Source: Acidobacteriota bacterium (GTDB lineage Bacteria > Acidobacteriota > Polarisedimenticolia > J045). From it: a stretch of DNA of 8,652 nucleotides. The DNA is taken from NCBI GenBank assembly GCA_020350085.1, contig CP070706.1:931661-940312 (forward strand), in the 5' to 3' direction. The notes under the pieces were generated by a model. The model was not told the DNA's origin. It saw nothing but the letters and a program-made list of their open reading frames with translations, and made no database searches. Shown one piece after another: positions 1 to 7,400 of this stretch (the stretch's first letter is position 1; every line of letters begins with the position of its first letter). Position numbers and translations under genes: made by a program.

Positions 1-1743
1 AGCGAAGAAATGGATCGGGAGCAACGCGAGTACTACCTGCGCCAGCAGATGAAGGCGATCCGCAGCGAGCTGGGGGAGGGCTCGGAGCTCGAGGAAGAGA
101 TCGAGGAGATCCGCGAGAAGATCGAGAATCGCGACCTTCCCGACTACGTTCGCGAGGAGATCGAACGCGAGCTGCGCCGCTTGGAGCGCATGCACCCCGA
201 CGCGGCCGAGAGCGCGACGATCCGCCATCACCTCGAGTGGCTCGTCGAGCTGCCGTGGGACGTGGCGACCGAGGACAACCTCGACCTCGGTCGCGCGCAA
301 GACGTGCTCGACGAGGATCACTTCGGACTCCAAGAAGTCAAAGAGCGCATCATCGAGTACCTCGCGGTGCGCAAGCTCCGGCCGAGCCATCGCGGGCCGA
401 TCCTGTGCTTCGTCGGGCCCCCCGGAGTGGGCAAGACCTCCTTGGGTCGCTCGATCGCCCGCGCCACGGGCCGGCGGTTCGTGCGTGTCAGCCTGGGCGG
501 CGTGCGGGACGAGGCGGAGATCCGCGGTCATCGCCGGACCTACATCGGCTCGATGCCGGGACGGATCATCCAGTCGATCCGCCAGGCCGGCTCGCGCAAC
601 CCGGTGATGATGCTCGACGAGGTCGACAAGCTGGCCAACGATTTTCGCGGAGACCCGCAGGCGGCGTTGCTGGAGGTGCTCGACCCGGAGCAGAACAACA
701 GCTTCCGCGACCACTATCTCGGCATCGCGTTCGATCTGTCCCAGATGCTGTTCATCGCGACGGCCAACCTGATGGACACGATCCACCCGGCGTTTCGCGA
801 CCGGATGGAGGTCCTCCGCATCCCCGGCTACTCCGAAGAAGAGAAGCTCGAGATCGCCAAGCGCCATCTGATTCCCAAGCAGGTCGAGGAAAACGGTCTC
901 GCCCGCGAGCAGATTCGCTTCGGTGACGCGGCGTTGCGCGAGCTGATCACGCGCTACACGCGCGAGGCCGGCCTGAGAAACCTCGAGCGCCGCATTGCCG
1001 CGTTGTGCCGCAAGGTGGCGCGCCGCGTGGCCGAGGGACGCCGCAGCGTCAACCGCATCGCGCCGACGAGCCTCGAAAAGTTCCTCGGCCCGCCGCCGCC
1101 GCAAGCCGAGGAGAAGCTCTCCGGGGCGATGGTCGGCGTCGTCACCGGTCTGGCGTGGACGGCGGCGGGCGGCGACGTGCTGTTCGTCGAGGCACTGCGC
1201 ATGTCCGGCAAGAATCAGCTCACGCTCACCGGTCAGCTCGGCGGCATCATGAAGGAGTCGGCCCAGGCGGCGCTGAGCTGGGCGCGCAGCCGCGCATCGG
1301 CACTCCGGCTCGGCCCGTTCGATCTCGCCGAGCAAGACCTGCACGTGCACGTGCCCGAGGGCGCGATTCCGAAGGACGGTCCGTCGGCCGGCATCACGAT
1401 CGCCACGGCGCTGGTCTCGGTGCTGACCGACCGGCCGGTGCGGCGCGATGTCGCGATGACGGGGGAGATCACGTTGCGCGGCCGTGTGCTACCGGTCGGC
1501 GGGATCAAAGAGAAAGTGCTCGCGGCACGCCGGGCGGGAGCGCGGCTCGTCATTCTGCCGCGTGCGAACGAAAAGGAACTGCGCGAGCTGCCGCGCCCAT
1601 CGCTCAAGGAGCTCGAGGTCCACTTCGTCGAGACGATGGACGAGGTGCTGAGAATCTCGTTGGTCGATCCCTCGCCGCACGGCGAGGATCGCCCACGCTC
1701 CCAGAGCGAACGAGCCGCACCGGAGCCCGCGCTGAGCATCTAG
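1..1743 (+). CDS. lon: ATP-dependent Lon protease, 5'-truncated by window edge
   Basis: Cytoplasmic AAA+ serine protease that unfolds and degrades damaged and regulatory proteins. The frame is open from base 1 (Ser-Glu-Glu before the first Met at base 10). The opening EMDREQREYYLRQQMKAI matches the middle of Lon, where the N-terminal substrate domain meets the coiled coil, so the true start lies upstream and about 200 residues are missing. Counting residues from base 1, there is a charged coiled coil at about 20-65, Walker A GPPGVGKT from 139, Walker B MMLDEVDK with Asp206, and an AAA+ lid ending near 350. The protease domain follows, with catalytic Ser462 in PKDGPSAG and Lys505 in GGIKEK. 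The Ser-Lys spacing of 43 residues equals that of E. coli Lon Ser679/Lys722, so the enzyme should be active. The last 25 or so residues are a polar tail beyond the usual end. Whether the genome holds other Lon copies cannot be seen here. Very sure. Confidence 0.97.
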   Translation, partial: SEEMDREQREYYLRQQMKAIRSELGEGSELEEEIEEIREKIENRDLPDYVREEIERELRRLERMHPDAAESATIRHHLEWLVELPWDVATEDNLDLGRAQDVLDEDHFGLQEVKERIIEYLAVRKLRPSHRGPILCFVGPPGVGKTSLGRSIARATGRRFVRVSLGGVRDEAEIRGHRRTYIGSMPGRIIQSIRQAGSRNPVMMLDEVDKLANDFRGDPQAALLEVLDPEQNNSFRDHYLGIAFDLSQMLFIATANLMDTIHPAFRDRMEVLRIPGYSEEEKLEIAKRHLIPKQVEENGLAREQIRFGDAALRELITRYTREAGLRNLERRIAALCRKVARRVAEGRRSVNRIAPTSLEKFLGPPPPQAEEKLSGAMVGVVTGLAWTAAGGDVLFVEALRMSGKNQLTLTGQLGGIMKESAQAALSWARSRASALRLGPFDLAEQDLHVHVPEGAIPKDGPSAGITIATALVSVLTDRPVRRDVAMTGEITLRGRVLPVGGIKEKVLAARRAGARLVILPRANEKELRELPRPSLKELEVHFVETMDEVLRISLVDPSPHGEDRPRSQSERAAPEPALSI

Positions 1744-1767
1744 GCCGGATTCTTCGTCAACCTCCGA

Positions 1768-1843
1768 GCTCGCTTCTCGAGCGCCGAGCGTCGATCGCCA
1801 GCAGTTCCGGGGAGTCCCCGCGGCGGTTTCGCGACCGGGTCGC
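1768..1843 (+). terminator. Cluster of three short GC stem-loops after lon, weak terminator candidate
   Basis: Three separate perfect 5-bp stems follow the lon stop within 100 bp: GCTCG/CGAGC (1768-1782, 5-nt loop), CGGGG/CCCCG (1808-1820, 3-nt loop) and GCGAC/GTCGC (1831-1843, 3-nt loop). None is followed by a real T-run; only TTT at 1827-1829 comes after the second. A classic Rho-independent terminator is therefore not shown. They could help 3'-end stability or Rho-dependent ending of lon mRNA, or be chance structures in GC-rich DNA. Confidence 0.22.
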
Positions 1844-1897
1844 TGCACTATTAACTCGGCATGACGGCTCTATAAAGCCTGGACGCCGGCCCAGCGA

Positions 1898-1927
1898 TCG
1901 ACGTACATTCTCTCTCGCCACTAGACT
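1898..1927 (+). promoter_or_regulatory. Possible sigma-70-like promoter for the tetR operon
   Basis: TCGACG (1898-1903; 4 of 6 matches to TTGACA) and TAGACT (1922-1927; 4 of 6 to TATAAT) are separated by 18 bp. The proposed -10 runs into the left arm of the palindrome at 1925-1938, so a bound repressor would block it. An alternative -10 is TATAAA at 1871-1876, but it has no good -35 at the right distance. Both matches are weak and the placement is an inference from position. Confidence 0.25.
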
Positions 1928-1942
1928 GACATGTCAGTTCAG
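1921..1942. promoter_or_regulatory. Palindromic operator candidate for the TetR regulator
   Basis: ACTGACATGTCAGT at 1925-1938 is a perfect 14-bp inverted repeat. Two further pairs match on each side (CT at 1921-1922 with AG at 1941-1942) around two mismatched positions. It ends 34 bp before the tetR start codon. TetR-family dimers typically bind dyads of this size between promoter and gene, often their own, so autoregulation of the three-gene operon is the simplest reading. The sequence is seen directly; binding is inferred. Confidence 0.6.
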
Positions 1943-1972
1943 CCCAGGCCCTGAGACGGAAGCTTCGGAGAG

Positions 1973-2632
1973 ATGGAGCGCAAGCAGCGCCGGCGACAGA
2001 TTCTCGAGGCTGCGCGGAGCGTCTTCGCGGCGCGCGGCTTTCACCAATCGTCCGTCGCCGACATCATCGAGGAAGCCGGGATCGCTCGCGGCACGTTCTA
2101 TCTCTACTTCGAAAGCAAGCGGGCCATCTTCGGCGAACTGGTCGATCAGTTCCTCGTCGCGATGAAAAACAACGTGCGCCGGGTCGAGATCGGTGCCCAC
2201 CTGCCACCGCCCTATGAGCAGTTGCGAGCCAACTTCTCTCGGGCGGTGGCGCTTTTTCTCGAAGACCGCGACATGTCGGTCATTCTTCTCAATCACGCGC
2301 AGGGACTCGACGAGGACTCAGATCGCAAGCTGCAGGAGTTTTACGACGCGATGGCGCTCGCGCTGCAGCGCGCGGTCGAAGGCGGCCAGGCGCTCGGGCT
2401 CGTCAGCATCGAGGACACCGAGATCGCGGCACGCGTCATGCTGGGTGGCATCAAAGAGGTGATTCACTACCTCGTCGTCCAGGACGCCGAGCCTCGTGAG
2501 CGCGAGCAGCTCGTGGACGATCTGGTGCAGCTGATATTTTGCGGCGTGATCGACGGCGGGCTGAAGCAGTTGCGCGAGCCCGTTTCCCGCGTGCCTGACT
2601 CGATCGCCCACCTCGAAAGGGGCGGCACGTGA
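1973..2632 (+). CDS. TetR/AcrR-family transcriptional regulator
   Basis: A 219-residue one-component regulator of normal TetR size. The N-terminal helix-turn-helix region spans about residues 8-55. Its recognition segment, residues 27-46, contains the family hallmark GIARGTFYLYFESK (36-49). The rest is an all-helical ligand-binding and dimerisation domain with no recognisable ligand signature. The ATG at 1973 is the only reasonable start: an in-frame TGA lies at 1952-1954 with no start codon between. ACGGAAG at 1956-1962 is a modest ribosome-binding site. The stop codon overlaps the start of the next gene, so regulator and activase genes are probably co-transcribed and coupled. With the palindrome upstream, it is probably an autorepressor released by a small molecule. 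By context that effector may be a substrate or product of the downstream enzyme, perhaps an acyl-CoA or acid, but nothing in the sequence proves this. Confidence 0.93.
   Translation: MERKQRRRQILEAARSVFAARGFHQSSVADIIEEAGIARGTFYLYFESKRAIFGELVDQFLVAMKNNVRRVEIGAHLPPPYEQLRANFSRAVALFLEDRDMSVILLNHAQGLDEDSDRKLQEFYDAMALALQRAVEGGQALGLVSIEDTEIAARVMLGGIKEVIHYLVVQDAEPREREQLVDDLVQLIFCGVIDGGLKQLREPVSRVPDSIAHLERGGT
2616..2622 (+). promoter_or_regulatory. Ribosome-binding site deciding the start of the HGD-D-like gene
   Basis: AAAGGGG lies inside the end of tetR. The next codons are GTG (2629) and ATG (2632), adjacent in frame. The site is 6 bases before the GTG and 9 before the ATG. The better spacing and stronger codon favour ATG 2632, which overlaps the tetR stop by one base (TGATG). 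With GTG the overlap would be 4 bases. Either start gives translational coupling. Confidence 0.5.
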
Positions 2633-4416
2633 TGAGCGTCGTCGGCGGACCAGGCGGATCGAGCCACTCGCAAGCGCGTGAGCCGCTGAGCGAGCAGGAG
2701 ATCGCGCGTCTCGTCGAGCGCGAGCGTGCCCGTCTGTTGGCCGAGGCGGGCCTCGAGCAGGAGCCGGTCGAGCACTTTCGCCGGCCCGTCGAACTCCCCT
2801 TCACCAGGCCACAGCGCGAGCACGTCACCGTGCTGACGGGCGGGTTCTCGCGCTATCACGACCTGTTCTTCCGGGCGGGGCTTCAGGGGCTCGGCTACAA
2901 CGTCGATCTGGTCCCGATGCCGACCAAGGCGGACTATCAGGCCGGCCGCGAGTACGGCAACAACGGCCAGTGCAGCCCGGCTCACTTCACGGTCGGTGCG
3001 CTCGTCAACTACCTCAAGCACCTGCGCGACGAGAAAGGGATTCCGACCGAGAAGATTCTCCGTGATTACGTGTTCATGACCATGGGTGCGTGTGGTCCGT
3101 GCCGCTTCGGCATGTACGAAGCAGAGTACCGGCTCGCACTCAGAAACAGCGGCTTCGACGGCTTCCGCGTGATCAGTTTTCAGATGAAGGGAGGACTCGA
3201 CCAAATCGACGGCGCTCGTCCCGGGTTCGAGTTCGATCTGAACTTCTTCCTGACGCTCGGCGTGCTGATCATCCTCGGTGATCTGATCAACGAGATCGTC
3301 TGCCAGATCCGTCCCTACGAGATGCAGCCCGGACAAACGGACCGCGTGTTCGAGAAAATCCGCGCGAAAATCGAGACCTACCTGCGTGAGATCGACCTGC
3401 GCTCCATTCGAGGAGGCGCTCTCGCGCGGATGCTGGCGCCAGCTGTTCCGGTAGACGGTCCGGATCAGCTCGCGAAGTTCTTCCACGTGCTGCGTCACGA
3501 CGAGCTGCAGCGCGTGCTGGGGCACTGTGCGCGTTTGATCGACGAAGAGATCGAGGTCGACTACACGCGTCCGAAACCGCTGGCCAAGATGACGGGAGAG
3601 TTCTGGGTCTGCCTGACCGAGGGTGACGGGAGCTTCAACCTGTTTCGCTTCCTCGAGTCGCAGGGAGCGGAGCTGATTCGCGAGCCGATCACGACCTGGA
3701 TCAATTTTCTCCTCGCTCAAGGCAAGCTCTACGCGCGCGACGCACGAGGACTCGCCAGCGCGTCGGTCCCTGATCGTCTCCGGCGGCTCAAAGCCAGAGC
3801 GGGCGAGGAGGTCTCCTACGGCAAGAAATGGCTCGCGTTGACGCTGCTCGAGTGGGTGGTTCACCGCGTCTACGAGCAGGTGCGCGGTGCGCTCGGCGGC
3901 ACCGCCCAGCAACAGGTTGACCAGCGCGAGCTGCAGCAGATCGGCCACCCGTTCTACAACTGCCGCTCGCAAGGTGGCGAAGGCCACATGGAAGTGTCGA
4001 AGGCGATCTACTACTCGACGCGGAACCTGGCCCACATGGTGCTGAGCCTCAAGCCGTTCGGTTGCCTTCCTTCCACGCAGTCCGACGGAGCGCAGGCGGC
4101 CGCGTTGTCTCGTTATCCGGAGATGATCTTTCTGCCGATCGAGACCTCGGGAGAGGGGGACCTCAACGCCTTCAGTCGGGTCCAGATGGCGCTCTCTGAA
4201 GCCAAGGAGCTGTGCGGGGAAGAGTTCCGAGCGTGCGTCGAGAAGACGGGATTCACGCTCGAGCAGATACGCTCCTACGTCGCGGAGCATCCCGAGCTGC
4301 GGCGGCCGCTGCAGCGCATCCCGCGCGAGCAGGCCGTCACCGGCCGCGCCGCGAATTTCGTGCTGCACGTGGGGCGACGTATGAGAGCCGATCGGCAGCG
4401 CGGCACTCGAGCATGA
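2632..4416 (+). CDS. COG3581 / 2-hydroxyacyl-CoA dehydratase-related (HGD-D-like) protein
   Basis: A 594-residue soluble protein without signal peptide. In some bacteria this domain forms the C-terminal part of giant fused CoA-dehydratase activases; here it is a separate gene upstream. Residues 1-60 are a charged helical leader. The core starts near 63 (HVTVLTGGFSRYHDLFF). Likely metal or cluster residues are Cys114 in GNNGQCSP, Cys154 and Cys157 in GACGPCRFGMYE, Cys444 in FYNCRSQGGEGH and Cys478 in KPFGCLPS; other cysteines are at 224, 299, 327, 528 and 535. The CGPCRFG, EGH and PFGCLPS motifs are the family's signature. HgdB-type relatives bind [4Fe-4S] or double-cubane clusters with cysteines and take electrons from an ASKHA activator. 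This protein is therefore probably the electron acceptor or catalytic partner of the next gene's product. Its reaction and substrate are not known. The stop overlaps the next start (ATGA). The family call is firm; function is inferred. Confidence 0.85.
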   Translation: MSVVGGPGGSSHSQAREPLSEQEIARLVERERARLLAEAGLEQEPVEHFRRPVELPFTRPQREHVTVLTGGFSRYHDLFFRAGLQGLGYNVDLVPMPTKADYQAGREYGNNGQCSPAHFTVGALVNYLKHLRDEKGIPTEKILRDYVFMTMGACGPCRFGMYEAEYRLALRNSGFDGFRVISFQMKGGLDQIDGARPGFEFDLNFFLTLGVLIILGDLINEIVCQIRPYEMQPGQTDRVFEKIRAKIETYLREIDLRSIRGGALARMLAPAVPVDGPDQLAKFFHVLRHDELQRVLGHCARLIDEEIEVDYTRPKPLAKMTGEFWVCLTEGDGSFNLFRFLESQGAELIREPITTWINFLLAQGKLYARDARGLASASVPDRLRRLKARAGEEVSYGKKWLALTLLEWVVHRVYEQVRGALGGTAQQQVDQRELQQIGHPFYNCRSQGGEGHMEVSKAIYYSTRNLAHMVLSLKPFGCLPSTQSDGAQAAALSRYPEMIFLPIETSGEGDLNAFSRVQMALSEAKELCGEEFRACVEKTGFTLEQIRSYVAEHPELRRPLQRIPREQAVTGRAANFVLHVGRRMRADRQRGTRA

Positions 4417-7400
4417 CGCAAGCGCCGGCAGCGCACTCCGAGCCCGTTGCCGGGCCGTCCGGGACTTCCCCTACGCGCCAGTTGATCGTCGGCCTCGATG
4501 TGGGAAGCACCACCGTCAAGGCCGTTCTCGTCGATCCAGCCACCGACGAGATCCTGTGGAAGGACTATCGGCGTCACGAAACGCGGCAGGCGGAGCTGTG
4601 TGTCGAGTTTCTGAAACGGATCGAGGCGCACCTCAGCGAGCTGCCGCGGTGGGCGTTTCGGCTGTTGGTGACCGGATCGGGGGGCGCCGAGATCGCCTCT
4701 CATCTCGGCGTCGGTTTCGTGCAAGAGGTGCCCGCGATCAGTCTCGCCGTCGACAAGCTGTATCCCGACGTGCGCAGCGTGATCGAGCTCGGCGGCCAGG
4801 ACGCCAAGATCGTCGTCTTCAAGGAAGACTCCAAGACGGGCCGCAAGAAGAAGTATCCGTCGATGAACGACAAGTGCGCCGGAGGTACCGGCTCGGTGAT
4901 CGACAAGATCTCGGCGCGCATGAACGTCACCCAGGAGCAGCTCGGCTCGATGCGCTACACGGGCATTCGGCTGCATCCGATCGCTGGCAAGTGCGGCGTT
5001 TTTGCCGAAACGGACGCCAACGGGCTGCTCAAGCAGGGCGTGCCCAGCGACGAGCTGATCGCGTCGCTGTTCGAGAGCATCGTCCAGCAAAACCTCTCGG
5101 TGCTCACACGCGGTCACACGCTGTTGCCGCACGTGCTGCTGCTCGGCGGCCCGAACGTCTTCATCCCCGGTCTCGTGGAGTGCTGGCGCAACAACATCCC
5201 CCTGATGTGGCGCCAGCGAAACGTCGAGCTGCCGGCCGGAAAAGCGCCCGAGGAGCTGATCATCGTGCCCGACAACGCCGAGTACTTCGCGGCGATCGGC
5301 GCCGTCGAGGTGCTGCGGCGGGAGCTGGCCGGAAGCCCGCTTCTCGGCACCTATCGCGGGACCGAGAAGCTTCGCTGGTACATCGAGGAGGGCCGTTCCC
5401 GCCAAAAGCACTCGCTCGGCAGCGTCGGTCTTTGTCGGGACCGCTCCGAGCGCGAGCGGTTCGAGAGCCGCTATCAGCTGCCATCGTGGCGGCCCGCTCG
5501 GTTCGAGCCGGGCTCGAGGGTCGAAGCCTTCATCGGCCTCGACGGCGGATCGACGAGCACCAAGGCGGTTCTGCTCGGCCGGGACACCGAGGTGTTGGCC
5601 AAGGCCTACAAGCTCAGTCGCGGCAACCCGATCGAAGACGCGAAAGAGATCCTCGGCAGCCTGCACGAGCAGATTCTGCGGCAGGGCTGCCAGCTCGAAG
5701 TGCTCGGCGTCGGCACGACCGGCTACGCCAAGGACATCCTCAACGAGGCTCTCCAGGCCGACGTCGCTCTGGTCGAGACCGTCGCTCACACCCATGCCGG
5801 CCTGCACTACGCCGCCGGCACGGACGTGATCGTCGATGTCGGTGGCCAGGACATCAAGCTCATCTTTCTCAAGAACGGTGCGGTCAACGACTTCAAGCTC
5901 AACACGCAGTGCTCGGCGGGAAACGGCTACTTCCTGCAAGCGACCGCCGAGACGCTCGGCTTCGACGTCTCGCAGTACGCGGACGTGGCCTTCAGCGCTC
6001 AGGCCATGCCGGAGTTCGGCTGCGGCTGTGCGGTGTTCATGCAAACGGACATCGTCGATTTCCAGCGCCGGGGATGGCAGGCGAACGAGATCATGGCGGG
6101 GCTGGCCGCCGTGCTGCCGAAGAACGTCTGGCTCTACGTGGCGAAGATCTCCAACCTGCCGCAGCTCGGGCGCAAGTTCATCCTGCAGGGCGGCACGCAG
6201 CGCAATCTGGCCGCCGTCAAAGCTCAGGTGGACTTCATCGAATCGCGCTTTGCGGGCACCGCAACGACGCCCGAGATCGTCGTTCATCCCCATTGCGGAG
6301 AGTCGGGCGCGATCGGCTGCGCGCTCGAGGTCTTACGGCGGCAAGCCAAGCTCGGGGCCGAGACGCGATTCATCGGCATGAGCGCCGTTCAGACACTTTC
6401 ATATCGCGCGTCTCGCGGTGAAGAGACGCGCTGCCATTTCTGCAAGAATCGTTGCCTGCGAACGTTCATCGACGTCTGGACCGGTGAAAAGGAGCACGCG
6501 GCGGAGCCGATCGAGCTGGCCACGCACGAGTTCAAGTCCGGCCCCGAGCCGCCGCGCCCCACGCGCGTGAAGCACTCTCCGAGCTCGCCCACCGCCTCGC
6601 GAGACGGCCAACCGCCCGCTTCCCCTGGTGAGCCGCTGGCGCTGCGCCGGCCCGGTCACAACAGGATCATCGTGGCGACCTGCGAGAAGGGCACCGTCGA
6701 AGACGTCGGCGACATGCGCAAGATCAAGCGCGAGCTGGACGCCGCCAAGAAAGACAACCCCAATCTCGCCGAAGTCTGGGCTCGCGAGGCATTTCAGCCG
6801 GTGACCATCGAGCTCGTGGCCGATGCCCCGCCGCGCGCGCACGCGCGTCGGATGGCGCCCGGCAAGCGCCCCGGCCGCTCGGCGCTCGTCCGCCGGCGCC
6901 AACAGCTGCGCATCGGCATGCCGCGCGTGCTCAACATGTACTCCCTGGCGCCGTTTTTCAGTGGGTACTTTCAGAGCTTGGGCGTACCGGCGAGCCAGAT
7001 CGTCTGGTCCGACTACACGACGGACAAGCTGTACCGCAGCGGATCACGCCGCGGCAGCATCGACCCGTGCTTTCCCAGCAAGCTCGGCATCCCGCACATT
7101 CACAATCTGCTGCACGTCAAGCACACGCCGCAGCATCCGCTCACTCACATTTTCTTCCCGATGGTTGACTCGCTGCCCCCCACGTTGCACGAGACACTCG
7201 GACATCGCGCCTGTCCCGCCGTGGCCAACACGCCCGAGGCCACCCACGCCGCGTTCGTCAAAGAAGGCGACCTGTTTGCCGCGTCCGGAATCGTCTTCAA
7301 GAAGACGTTCGTCAATGGTGATCAACCGCTGCTGCTGGCGCGTCAGCTGTATTTGGACTGGAAGGACGAGCTCGGGCTGAGCGAGGAAGAGTCGCGCCGG

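Noticed and set aside
1005..2165. 386-codon plus-strand frame spanning the end of lon, the spacer and the start of tetR
   Set aside because: It is an alternative frame of lon and tetR with Arg-rich, motif-free translation, and it crosses the operator region.
2467..4368. Open frame of 633 codons on the minus strand opposite the HGD-D-like gene
   Set aside because: It mirrors a well-supported family gene, its translation has no recognisable domain, and long antisense frames are expected in GC-rich DNA with G/C-biased third positions.
4212..4412. 67-codon N-terminal extension of the activase frame starting at 4212
   Set aside because: This part overlaps the end of the HGD-D-like gene in another frame and translates to Arg/Ala-rich shadow sequence. 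ATG 4413 in an ATGA overlap, shortly before the first conserved motif, is the natural start.
4275..6293. Open frame of 672 codons on the minus strand opposite the ASKHA domains
   Set aside because: Its translation is low-information His/Leu/Asp/Gln-rich sequence typical of reverse shadows of GC-rich genes, with no motif or independent start signal.
4556..6421. 621-codon plus-strand frame inside the activase gene
   Set aside because: Arg/Gly/Ala-rich frame shadow with no domain; the overlapping frame carries all ASKHA motifs.
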